NCBI GenBank assembly: GCA_045534635.1
Contig: JAZSKB010000051.1
Location: forward strand, 16,101 to 80,100
Source: UBA1205 sp045534635
GTDB taxonomy: Bacteria > Bacteroidota > Bacteroidia > Bacteroidales > WCHB1-69
Direction of reading: 5' to 3'
DNA: 64,000 bases
Shown here: positions 18,772 to 26,591 of the stretch, piece after piece
How positions within the stretch are numbered: the stretch's first letter is position 1
Layout: every line of letters starts with the position of its first letter
The notes under the pieces: model-generated
What the model was told of the DNA's origin: nothing
The model's database searches: none
What the model saw: only the letters and a program-made list of their open reading frames with translations
Translations under genes and position numbers: made by a program

Positions 18772-19626
18772 ATGAAAGAACTATTTTTTTACATACGATT
18801 TGTCTTGTTGCTAATCCTCCCTTGTTTTTCCGCCAAAGCACAAACAGAACGCCACCCGCTTTGTGACAGTCTGTATAAACATTCGGGAACCTTCTCCGCC
18901 GACTCCTCCGTCTACAGTATGCGGATTGGCGACCGAACAATAGACTTCCCTTTATCGTTCAAAACATGGTGGGGACGAGCATATAGTGCTGAAACCACTT
19001 TCGTTGAAAATGGCACCATCTACATCTTCCGTGAGTACTCTTTTAATATTAATTTGGAGACACCATGTATTTGCACATCTTTCTATTACATCATCCCTCA
19101 CAAACATGCAGACCATCCTTCCCACCTGCAAAAAATGTTTTACCGCTGGGAAGACAGTACTTCATATTTCACCGAATCGGTCAATTACATCTATGAAGCG
19201 GGTGTAACGCTTGCACATAACAACTTAAGGGACATGCCACGACACTGGTACCCAATCAAAAAATACGACGGAAAGTATTATCTCAGCATAGATTACCCCT
19301 ATATGACCGAACTGTGCGACAGTGTTGAGGTATTTCACGGAATGGAACTATCCGTTTTACCCATCCGGAATGTGTCGAAACAGGGCAACAATTACCATTA
19401 TGAACTCTGTAACCTGTACGACAACAACAAGTGGTATCGTGTCACACTCTCTCCCTACCAGAACAACAAAATGCTGTGGGTTCGCACCGTGGAAAATCCG
19501 GATGGAAAAATCAAAAAAGAATTAATGACGACGGAAAAACATGTCCAGCACTTCGACCTGATAGAATGGGAATCCAGTGATCATATACCGAATGGACTTG
19601 AACACTATGACAAAATTGATTTTTAA
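18772..19626 (+). CDS. secreted protein of unknown function
   Basis: 284 residues with a signal peptide (about 1-24, hydrophobic core FVLLLILPCF, cleavage after SAKAQ). The mature part is rich in Tyr, Trp and His with paired cysteines (CICTSFYYI), suggesting a compact beta-rich periplasmic or exported protein. I recognise no family. Codon use is clearly more GC-rich than the surrounding core genes, consistent with transfer. It is driven by the R1 copy 1 promoter and leader and is the first gene of the accessory island. The next gene is convergent, with no strong hairpin between. Confidence 0.7.
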   Translation: MKELFFYIRFVLLLILPCFSAKAQTERHPLCDSLYKHSGTFSADSSVYSMRIGDRTIDFPLSFKTWWGRAYSAETTFVENGTIYIFREYSFNINLETPCICTSFYYIIPHKHADHPSHLQKMFYRWEDSTSYFTESVNYIYEAGVTLAHNNLRDMPRHWYPIKKYDGKYYLSIDYPYMTELCDSVEVFHGMELSVLPIRNVSKQGNNYHYELCNLYDNNKWYRVTLSPYQNNKMLWVRTVENPDGKIKKELMTTEKHVQHFDLIEWESSDHIPNGLEHYDKIDF

Positions 19627-19769
19627 CAGATACATCTCCATAATAACCATTGTGAACTATATTCTTTCATTATGTAAAAATAACATAATGAAAGTAATTG
19701 TTTTTGTCTTATCATTGCATATTGTTTATAAAAACATCTTTGACAAATCTTTTCACAATGGTGGTGTTG

Positions 19770-20690
19770 CTATCTATTGCGAATCTCTTCTTTGATATTT
19801 TTGTCACCGTATTTTTTTGCCTTTTTCAAATAAATCTCCTCTTTTTTCTTGTCACCTATACGATTATACGCCTCTGCAATATTGAGTAACACCAACGCAT
19901 CTCGTGGATTCGCTTCTTCTGCTCTTAACAACCACATCAAAGCGGAGTCTTCCTGCCCCATGATATGATAGGTAGCCGCCATTATATTGAGACTAAAGAC
20001 ATCCTGCGGATATAGTCGCAACATACTTTGTGCAATGCTACGTATATAGCATATCTTCAAAGTATCTTGTATGGTCAGAGTATCAGAATTTGACAACGCA
20101 TTATATAGTGTCTTCTCATAATCAAAAATTGAATATATCAGTATAGTGTCTATAGATTCAGTGATATTTGGATACTCCCATGCATTATTGTTTTTTTCAG
20201 CATGTTCAAGGGTTGACAGTATCTCATCTGTATAAGATTGCCATCGTCCGCTTTGGCTTAATAGGTATATTTTCCCGAAACGCATGTCTAAACGGTCAGG
20301 ATACCGTAGTATACCCTCTGAAATAATTAAAAGAGCGGAATCTGTCAAGAGGGAATCGTAATATTCCACACCATACATATATCCGGCAACATTCCCTATG
20401 CTGTCAGTCAAGGTGAACACTCCGGACACATCTATTCCTTCCGGAAGTTCTGTGGAAAGAATAGGACCTTTTGAAACATGTGCCTTATTCACCCAATAAT
20501 TGTATTCTGCAATGTAACGTTCTGCACTTTGGTCGTTACCGTAACGAATTTCGGACAATGTCTGCTCAATTGTAGCACTATCATTTTCACGCAAAGCTTT
20601 ATAAAAGTTGTCATATACATTCTGAGCATCCGCGATTTCGCATGAAAAAGCATATAGCACTACAACTACACTGATTATCAATTTTTTCAT
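19770..20690 (-). CDS. secreted TPR-like protein of unknown function
   Basis: 306 residues from ATG 20690. This start gives a standard signal peptide (MKKLIISVVVVLYAFSCEIADAQ); the in-frame ATG at 20765 would overlap the shared promoter repeat. The C-terminal third has helix pairs of TPR type (YPQDVFSLNIMAATYHIMGQ, then NPRDALVLLNIAEAYNRIGD). Role unknown; a periplasmic scaffold is only an inference. Its upstream 55 bp and first seven codons nearly match those of the lipoprotein gene at 20762-21535, as if two genes had received the same promoter/signal-peptide module. Confidence 0.7.
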   Translation of the reverse strand: MKKLIISVVVVLYAFSCEIADAQNVYDNFYKALRENDSATIEQTLSEIRYGNDQSAERYIAEYNYWVNKAHVSKGPILSTELPEGIDVSGVFTLTDSIGNVAGYMYGVEYYDSLLTDSALLIISEGILRYPDRLDMRFGKIYLLSQSGRWQSYTDEILSTLEHAEKNNNAWEYPNITESIDTILIYSIFDYEKTLYNALSNSDTLTIQDTLKICYIRSIAQSMLRLYPQDVFSLNIMAATYHIMGQEDSALMWLLRAEEANPRDALVLLNIAEAYNRIGDKKKEEIYLKKAKKYGDKNIKEEIRNR

Positions 20691-20745
20691 AAATAAAAAC
20701 ATTAAAAATTTTGTAATTGCAAAAGTAATCAAAATTTTAAATACT
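20686..20745 (-). repeat. R2 promoter repeat, short copy III
   Basis: Bases 20686-20740 repeat the gene-proximal end of R2 copies I and II. They carry the minus-strand promoter TACTTTTG at 20720-20727, about 30 bp upstream of the TPR gene start. The distal 170 bp of R2 are absent because the lipoprotein gene ends here. Confidence 0.7.
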
Positions 20746-20761
20746 GCCGATATATGCAAAA

Positions 20762-21535
20762 TCAAGGCAATTCATCCAGTTCAATGCTGACAACCGCGGT
20801 TTTTCCGCTGGACGAACCCACATATTTATAGACCAGATTACGGTTGGTGGCTTTAATGGTACTAGTCAGACTTTGTGTTGTCACACCATTGACGACTAAA
20901 TTCTCAATAATCCCTTTCTTCATTTCCGACAGATTATTATTCAAATTGTCAATATCAATAACCGACTCATCGCATTCATATATGTAAACGAAACTTTTTT
21001 TATCCAACTGCACATCCTTAATCGTCAAGCCCCTGACCACTTCCATAGGAATTTGCATTTTCACGTTGTCATAGACGGATTTCAGCAGCATTTCCGGATC
21101 GGCATCAGCTCCGGGCATGTTTGCTTTAAGCTCTTCAACAGTGAAGTATATACTGAAGTTCCTTTCTTTCCCGTCAATAAAAATCAACAGCAGATCCGCA
21201 TTGGCCCTTATAACTGCTTCAAAAAGCTTTTTAAACGACTCGTTCTGATTATTGGCAAAACCTAAAAGTACATTGCTGCGCAAGGCGGCCTCATTTGAAC
21301 GAAAGGAATCAAGATTCATCTGTCCTGCAACAACACCATAGGTTATTACAACCGTGTTATGCGAATAATCCATATTCTCAATCGACGTATACTCGTCCAC
21401 CTGAATAGGGCATTCTTTCGCTACTTCTTTGATAATATTTTTAAGTTCCTTTTTGTTTTTTTGAACATTGCTGCCACATAAGACGTATGATAGCATCAAA
21501 GGCAACACAAGTATACTGATTATCAGTTTTTTCAT
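20762..21535 (-). CDS. lipoprotein of unknown function
   Basis: 257 residues. The signal peptide has a lipobox at Cys20 (SYVLCGS), followed by a lysine-rich helix (NKKELKNIIKEVAKECPI) and an alpha/beta domain without recognisable motif. Features are a duplicated-looking pattern of strand-helix units and a serine/threonine-rich end (TQSLTSTIKATNRNLVYKYV). Expected on the periplasmic face of the outer or inner membrane. Its start codon abuts R2 copy I with the TACTTTTG promoter, and its 3' end lies 72 bp before the TPR gene, so both can be expressed independently. Confidence 0.68.
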   Translation of the reverse strand: MKKLIISILVLPLMLSYVLCGSNVQKNKKELKNIIKEVAKECPIQVDEYTSIENMDYSHNTVVITYGVVAGQMNLDSFRSNEAALRSNVLLGFANNQNESFKKLFEAVIRANADLLLIFIDGKERNFSIYFTVEELKANMPGADADPEMLLKSVYDNVKMQIPMEVVRGLTIKDVQLDKKSFVYIYECDESVIDIDNLNNNLSEMKKGIIENLVVNGVTTQSLTSTIKATNRNLVYKYVGSSSGKTAVVSIELDELP

Positions 21536-21765
21536 AAATCAAAACATTGAAAATTTTGTAATTGCAAAAGTAATCAAAATTTTAATTCTTAATAACTTTT
21601 CCTGTGAAAATTTTCCTTTGTTGCTTTATATCCGCAGTGGAATATATTCCGATTGGTTCGTCTCACAAGGACTGCTTTTTCAATTGCGGGAGGCAATATT
21701 CCGTGCATCTTTCCGTTATATAAAAATAACATTGGGAAACATCCATGCATAAAACAGGTTCAGTG
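21536..21765. repeat. R2 divergent-promoter spacer, copy I
   Basis: About 230 bp between divergent genes. It matches 23898-24170 over nearly its whole length, for example CCGATTGGTTCG, CTCACAAGGACT and CAATATTCCGTGCATCTTTCC in both (parts shown). The minus-strand promoter TACTTTTG lies at 21565-21572. Copy II has roughly 60 bp more in the middle. The genes on either side of copies I and II are unrelated, so the spacer is more conserved than what it drives. Confidence 0.8.
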
Positions 21766-21767
21766 CT

Positions 21768-22763
21768 ATGAATATCAGAGACATCTTTGGTTTCCGCGAG
21801 CACCGGCACACGACGGAAAGATTGCGGCACGTGGCCTTCGGGCATGCCGCCACCGCCTGTGGTGCGATGGTGACGCTGGCTGCTTTCTATACATTATGGA
21901 TACTGATCATGCATTGTACGATGGAGGACGATCCGCATCATCTCTTTGTCAAACAGATGAAGAGCGGCAACGTGGTCATAAAACGGCTCAACGCCTACCG
22001 CGACAGCTGCGGTGTTTTCCCGGAAGGTCTTGAAAGTATCGGCTTCCGTAAATTACACGGGGATAACTTCTTCGGCGTCCAGAACCCCTTCTCTGTATAT
22101 TATCACATTTTTGAGTATATCCGGCTGGACGACACCTCCTTCTATCTTGGATATGAGGATTGGTCTGGCGGAAGAGAACAATACTTGTCGTCCGAAGAAC
22201 GGTGGCGGATGGTCATATATGGATGTGATGAGCATTCAGAAAGACTTCCTGACTACTATGAAGGTCGGGATGTTACTTCCGTCTATCTGCACGAATATGA
22301 AATAGCGGATCATCAGGACACCATACGGAAACTGCTGGAAACGCTTATAGATAACCGTAACGATGCCGGACAGCAGTTCCTGCTGACGTTTTTCCACAGT
22401 TATGATACGGCATACAGCCATTTCTCCGAGGATTTCACATATAGGGAGGATACCGTTTATCGCATACGCCACAACAGCGTTTTACAAACATTTGACCTTT
22501 CGAAGCCTTATGCCTATCTGGACATGTTCAGCGATATTGACGGCTACCTTCTGATAAACGGGCATATCTGCTTTTTTTCTGATAGGTCATGGTATCCCAT
22601 CGCTCGCCGAAGGCTGCATCAGACTGGCAGGGGACGGGTATTCACCGATCCTGTCAATTTAAAACCGAGCGTTGGCAACGACCAGTGCTGGTTTCTTGAC
22701 ATGGAGTTCCACTACTACGGTGGTAAAGCATCGCTACAGGGGACATGTATTCTTACATGGTAA
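21768..22763 (+). CDS. membrane-anchored protein with a pseudopilin-like segment, unknown function
   Basis: 331 residues, one hydrophobic span at about 30-50 (ATACGAMVTLAAFYTLWILI), then a soluble domain expected outside the cytoplasm. Just after the membrane span, VVIKRLNAYRDSCGVFPEGL resembles the N-terminal helix and loop of type II pseudopilins (residues LxAYRxxxGxFPExLExLG), but there is no prepilin-peptidase motif. The C-terminal half is rich in Tyr, Asp and His. Base composition is the most GC-rich of the window (30/60 at 22021-22080), marking recent acquisition. It starts 2 bp after R2 copy I. No family is firmly recognised. Confidence 0.65.
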   Translation: MNIRDIFGFREHRHTTERLRHVAFGHAATACGAMVTLAAFYTLWILIMHCTMEDDPHHLFVKQMKSGNVVIKRLNAYRDSCGVFPEGLESIGFRKLHGDNFFGVQNPFSVYYHIFEYIRLDDTSFYLGYEDWSGGREQYLSSEERWRMVIYGCDEHSERLPDYYEGRDVTSVYLHEYEIADHQDTIRKLLETLIDNRNDAGQQFLLTFFHSYDTAYSHFSEDFTYREDTVYRIRHNSVLQTFDLSKPYAYLDMFSDIDGYLLINGHICFFSDRSWYPIARRRLHQTGRGRVFTDPVNLKPSVGNDQCWFLDMEFHYYGGKASLQGTCILTW

Positions 22764-23021
22764 AAAAATGCACGTCACCACGGCTGATGCTGTTGGAGAA
22801 AGATTTCCTTCACGCCATGTCTGGGGACCCCAATAAAATTCGGAAAAAAAACTCCCTTCATGGCGGATGATGTATGATTTCCCGTCCTGATGCACCCTTC
22901 AACTATGATAATCTTCTCCATTGGAGAGTTAAAATATTTTTTAAGAATTGATTGTATCTTTCTTTCAAGCATGGTCCGTCACATTTTCTATCCGATAAAA
23001 ATACAACCTTTTCCGATTTTT

Positions 23022-23897
23022 TCATCCCTGACAGGCTTCGCAGAAACTGCTGGCGTTTTTGCGTAAATAAGCAACCAGCAACGCATCAATATTCTCTTCT
23101 TTATCTAAACGGGAAAATTTATCAACCAGATGAGACATTTTATTAAACATCGGATCCGATTCCTTCTCCTCCGTCCATTCGGTACAGCAGAAACGTTCGT
23201 TCTCCTCCGTCATAATTGTTTGCAACGCCTCCGCATGTTTCACAGCACCAATTTCACGATAGGCACGAATAAGAAGGTATTCTCCGTCAAAAGACTTCTT
23301 CCAACCTTCTCCTTCACAGACAATATTGTAGAAAATATCGATATAATAAAGGTAATAACATATATCTTGCACGTGTTTATGTTCATCAGATAAATTTTTA
23401 TCATAATGGAAATCGCTGCACCAATCTATAAGCTCCTCATCATAAAGGCTGTCAAACAGTTCGCGGGTCATACGGGGAAAGCGAGCAAGTTCGGCAGTTT
23501 TTTCAAACTGTTTCAAAATACTTGTTCTACGATAAAGATATATAGCTAACAACAGACAAGGAATACTTCCGAAAAGCAGGGTTATCTTCAAAATGTCGAA
23601 ACTACTGTATTTCTGCCAAATTTCCTCCAAACCCATTATAATGAATAGAAAAAATATTAATGGAATTAATGAAAAAAACAGCATAAGTGGAATATAGACC
23701 CACAGATTTAAACGCTCCCTCCGCCCTGTGGAACCAGTTGTGACTTCACAATAAGCGTAATGACGTTTCGCACCGCAGTAGGGACAGGTACGCACAAACA
23801 CCTCACCCTCTTTCTCTCGAATCTCATCCACCGTCTCATAACGGCCTTTGATAGGGATATGCTCTCCACACTTGCCGCAATTTACATAGTATTTCAT
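23022..23897 (-). CDS. zinc-ribbon, two-span membrane protein with a DMP19/DUF4375-like C-terminus
   Basis: 291 residues. The zinc ribbon has CGKC at about 7-10 and CPYC at about 38-41. Two membrane spans follow (about 67-88 and 105-122). The C-terminal cytoplasmic domain ends with YLLIRAYREIGAVKHAEALQ and a DKFSRLDKEENIDALLVAYL segment, which resembles DMP19/DUF4375 proteins (inference from pattern). DMP19-type domains are known from DNA-mimic or immunity-like contexts. Divergent from the 24193 gene across R2 copy II. The 258-bp gap before it (22764-23021) shows no convincing gene. Confidence 0.65.
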   Translation of the reverse strand: MKYYVNCGKCGEHIPIKGRYETVDEIREKEGEVFVRTCPYCGAKRHYAYCEVTTGSTGRRERLNLWVYIPLMLFFSLIPLIFFLFIIMGLEEIWQKYSSFDILKITLLFGSIPCLLLAIYLYRRTSILKQFEKTAELARFPRMTRELFDSLYDEELIDWCSDFHYDKNLSDEHKHVQDICYYLYYIDIFYNIVCEGEGWKKSFDGEYLLIRAYREIGAVKHAEALQTIMTEENERFCCTEWTEEKESDPMFNKMSHLVDKFSRLDKEENIDALLVAYLRKNASSFCEACQG

Positions 23898-24170
23898 AAC
23901 TTTATTTTTTAAATGGCAAAAGTAATCAAAATTTTAATTTTTTATAACTTTTCCTATGAAATTTTTCCTTTGTTGCTTTTAATCTGTAGATGGGATATAT
24001 TACCGATTGGTTCGCCTCACAAGGACTATTTTTTCAATAAAATAAACTTGCATTACGTTTTCTTCACTCATTCCACCTGCGTTTTTTCGGTTGCGGAACG
24101 CAATATTCCGTGCATCTTTCCGTTATGTAAGAAATAACATTTGGGAATATCCATAAAAAAAACAGTATTA
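23898..24170. repeat. R2 divergent-promoter spacer, copy II
   Basis: Copy of 21536-21765 with an extra stretch of about 60 bp (around 24041-24095). It carries the minus-strand promoter TACTTTTG at 23917-23924. It separates the zinc-ribbon protein gene (-) from the 190-residue protein gene (+). Confidence 0.8.
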
Positions 24171-24192
24171 ACAGTTTAAAGCAGATTCTATT

Positions 24193-24765
24193 ATGAAACA
24201 AATTATTCTACTCGTTGTCATTTTAATAATAGTCATTGCCATTCTGTTGCTGAAATTCAAATTCCATTACCCTGATGTAACGAAAGATGCTTTTGTTGAA
24301 AAAAACAAATCAATGGAAAAAAGAGTGATTTTGATTGAAGAAATGAGTGAAGAACAATTGAATGATGCCATTCATGAATTTATTGGCATGTACAAGGATA
24401 ATATAGATATTTCTACTTTGGAAGAACCGCTTGTTACACGCTACGAAAAAGGATTTCTTCTCACCTTTTCTGCAAACGTTGACTATGATTTGTTTTGCTT
24501 TTGGGTGAATTATCTTGTTTATTCCGATAAGGAACAGAAAGAAAGATATTCAGTTTACGGATGGTATCCTTTCGGTGAAGTGGAACGTCAGAAAGAAACC
24601 ATAAATTTCAGCGGTAAAACCATTATGCTTTACATTCCCAAAGAGGATGACGAATTTGATAATGTGTATATAATTACACCTGACAATCAATATTATAAGA
24701 ATGAGTTTGCTGGAACGACGAAGGCAATCTCCCCTCGTAAGGAACAATACCGCCTAAAACCTTAA
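24193..24765 (+). CDS. membrane-anchored protein of unknown function
   Basis: 190 residues. An N-terminal hydrophobic span (about 4-22, ILLVVILIIVIAILLLKF) without a cleavage site is followed by a soluble domain of mixed alpha/beta pattern containing FLLTFSANVDYDLFCFWVNY. Nothing identifies a catalytic site. Composition is closer to the core than its neighbours, so the island seems to be a patchwork. It is transcribed away from R2 copy II and followed by R1 copy 2. Confidence 0.62.
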   Translation: MKQIILLVVILIIVIAILLLKFKFHYPDVTKDAFVEKNKSMEKRVILIEEMSEEQLNDAIHEFIGMYKDNIDISTLEEPLVTRYEKGFLLTFSANVDYDLFCFWVNYLVYSDKEQKERYSVYGWYPFGEVERQKETINFSGKTIMLYIPKEDDEFDNVYIITPDNQYYKNEFAGTTKAISPRKEQYRLKP

Positions 24766-24818
24766 TACCTCCGCATTCAAAAAGTGCAGTGATTCCCTTA
24801 TTTTATACTGAATTTACG

Positions 24819-24909
24819 ATAAAACAACTCTTTTGTTGCGGTTTAGATAGTTTTATGTAACCTCGATTGTCAAAAACTGCGATGAAAGGAAAAAAATCGA
24901 AAATTAGAG
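24819..24909 (+). repeat. leader repeat R1, copy 2
   Basis: Aligns with 18656-18747, sharing the CAAAAACTGCG block and the AAAATTAGAG end. The -7 element seen in copies 1 and 3 is degraded here (TATACTGAATTTACG around 24806-24818). The gene at 24928 starts 18 bp after the repeat. Confidence 0.68.
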
Positions 24910-24927
24910 GTTCCCAAAAATAAAATT

Positions 24928-25470
24928 ATGGCAAGAATAATAAAAATAACAAGGAGTTCATCTACAGGTTGGTGGGCATGGACAGCAGGAGATTGCTCTG
25001 GTTGGGCAAACTCAAAAAGAGAAGCAAGGCGACAAGCTAGAGAAGCTCTATCATCAGGAAATTGTGATTGTGAAATAACTCCCCCAAACGGAGGTATTAT
25101 CGTTAATAATAATTCATCAAATGAAGGAAATAGTACAATTTATTTCCCAGATACGAATGGAAAAATGAAGGAGTATCCTTTAGATGAAATAAATGAAAAT
25201 ACTGCTATGTGGTTGTTAGGTAGTTGTAATTATATAGAAGAAGACTCAACACCAGAAGAACGAGTTATTGCTCTTTTAAAAGTTTGGGATATTTATCAAG
25301 GAGATATAGTTTTATCTGATATTTTGGTAAATCATAATTTACAAGCAGAGGAATTTTATATTTTAGCCTCAAAAGAATGGAATTATATATTTATTAATAT
25401 AGATAACGATGAAAACATTTCATGGACTTTTTCTGATACAGATCCTGATCCTGATTTTGGTAACGAATAA
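24928..25470 (+). CDS. protein of unknown function
   Basis: 180 residues without signal peptide or membrane span. The N-terminal 45 residues (STGWWAWTAGDCSGWANSKR, then an Arg/Ala helix REARRQAREAL) look like a small beta-beta-alpha unit. An Asn/Gly-rich linker follows (about 53-70), then an acidic C-terminal domain ending DTDPDPDFGNE. No family recognised. AT-rich codon use resembles the core genome more than the other island genes. Preceded by R1 copy 2. Its last 62 bp are shared, in another frame, with the signal-peptide coding part of the next gene. Confidence 0.6.
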   Translation: MARIIKITRSSSTGWWAWTAGDCSGWANSKREARRQAREALSSGNCDCEITPPNGGIIVNNNSSNEGNSTIYFPDTNGKMKEYPLDEINENTAMWLLGSCNYIEEDSTPEERVIALLKVWDIYQGDIVLSDILVNHNLQAEEFYILASKEWNYIFINIDNDENISWTFSDTDPDPDFGNE

Positions 25471-26047
25471 TATATATGGGCAAACACCTTTCGGAACGGA
25501 AAAGGTAAAAAATGTTGACAATCTGTTTGTAGATTGTTCCGAAGTTACCAATATCAGTTGGATGGAATACCTGTATTTCTTAAAGATCGAATACGGAGAA
25601 AATTCTCCGCAATATAAAGCTGCTGTTCCTGATACAACTTTGACCGGCTATTCTTTCAAACATCCGACATACCGTAACTATCCTGTTGTGGGCATTACTT
25701 ACGACCAAGCGTTAGCTTATGCCCGATGGCGAACCAAAGCTGCGAACATAATTTTGGAGCAATCCAGCAAAAAATATCGTTATGAATATCTATTAGCTTC
25801 TGAAGAGGTTCTCCAACAAGCATTTTCACAACAAAAGAGCAAGTTGGGTCAATTGTCGGCACTGCAAGCCGTAACATCAAAAAAAATGGTACATATTGAT
25901 GACAATGCCAAAGAAATCACTTCCGACAAAACCATTGTTATCGGTGCTCAAGGAGAGCAATTGACATTTGAACCCTATCAAAAACCAGACGCTGCAACAA
26001 GTTTCCGTTGTATGGCAAGAGTTGTCAAATGTGTAAAAACGAAATAA
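25409..26047 (+). CDS. short SUMF1/GldK-like secreted protein
   Basis: 212 residues. The first 24 form a plausible signal peptide (FLIQILILILVTNNIYGQ) encoded entirely within the end of the previous gene in a different frame. The mature part resembles the formylglycine-generating-enzyme-like (SUMF1) domain: EVTNISWMEYLYFLK, then YRNYPVVGITYDQALAYARW, and a late ATSFRCMARVVK (the usual G-F-R-C-A end). It is shorter than typical SUMF1 proteins because the central half is missing, so activity is doubtful. A terminator follows immediately. Start confidence is moderate; without the overlap the domain has no export signal. Confidence 0.62.
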   Translation: MKTFHGLFLIQILILILVTNNIYGQTPFGTEKVKNVDNLFVDCSEVTNISWMEYLYFLKIEYGENSPQYKAAVPDTTLTGYSFKHPTYRNYPVVGITYDQALAYARWRTKAANIILEQSSKKYRYEYLLASEEVLQQAFSQQKSKLGQLSALQAVTSKKMVHIDDNAKEITSDKTIVIGAQGEQLTFEPYQKPDAATSFRCMARVVKCVKTK

Positions 26048-26050
26048 GTA

Positions 26051-26076
26051 AGGGAGAAAAGACAATCTCCCTTTTA
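26051..26076 (+). terminator. intrinsic terminator after the SUMF1-like gene
   Basis: GGGAGA (26052-26057) pairs with TCTCCC (26066-26071) around an 8-nt loop, followed by TTTTAT. Confidence 0.75.
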
Positions 26077-26482
26077 TAATTGATATTCAAAATGGTGATG
26101 AAGAAAGCCGCGAAAAGAATAAGATAAAGACACAACGCCCTCACCGAAAAGCATTCAACAGACTAGGCATTATTAACTATTGTACCCGACACGTAGGGAG
26201 AATTAACTGTGAGCGATTATTATTTTTATCTATCTTCCGATAATGATGATTGGGGAATTGTATTCTCAATTAGTGAATTAACCGAGTGGAAAATGATGAG
26301 GAAATAAATGAACAAGAACATCTTTAACACCAAAATCAACGACCAGAACACTTACTTTGGAAACTTGCCCGATAGTACATGCTAGAAAAGAAATAATTTG
26401 CCTATGACACGTTTTGACATAGATGTGTTTTAATTTTGCAGCACAAAATGCAAAAAACTGATTATCATAATTATTTTTTATG
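26077..26482. other. decayed DNA at the island edge
   Basis: No intact gene. Several short in-frame fragments look like gene remnants on +. One fragment around 26208-26306 reads VSDYYFYLSSDNDDWGIVFS before a stop at 26306, and another starts with ATG at 26308 and stops after about 25 codons. No matching intact copy exists in the window. The end of the stretch runs into the R1 copy 3 promoter. Confidence 0.5.
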
Positions 26483-26575
26483 TATATTTGCAGATTGAAA
26501 ATATTGCAGTTTCAGTTTTAAAGGGAATCTCAGCTGTCAAAAACTGCGGTAAAAGGAAAAAAGTAAAAATTAGAG
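26483..26575 (+). repeat. promoter-plus-leader repeat R1, copy 3
   Basis: TATATTTG (26483-26490) followed by a diverged first half and a well conserved second half (26526-26575) containing CTCAGCTGTCAAAAACTGCG and AAAAATTAGAG. No gene follows in the same direction: the next coding sequence is a broken gene on the minus strand. This copy therefore looks like a leader that has lost its gene. Confidence 0.65.
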
Positions 26576-26591
26576 ATAACCTCTAATTTTT
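26565..26591. terminator. perfect 11-bp hairpin, probable terminator of the broken minus-strand gene
   Basis: AAAAATTAGAG (26565-26575) and CTCTAATTTTT (26581-26591) are exact complements around ATAAC. The left arm is the end of R1 copy 3. Read on minus, the hairpin ends in TTTTT and overlaps the stop codon of the frameshifted gene. Confidence 0.6.

Noticed and set aside
22775..22972. 65-codon minus-strand frame between two island genes
   Set aside because: No promoter, signal or family resemblance; the frame has no support beyond its length.
18644..26591. Integron cassette array (R1/R2 as attC sites)
   Set aside because: The repeats lack attC core sites and paired imperfect palindromes, genes lie on both strands and no integrase is present.
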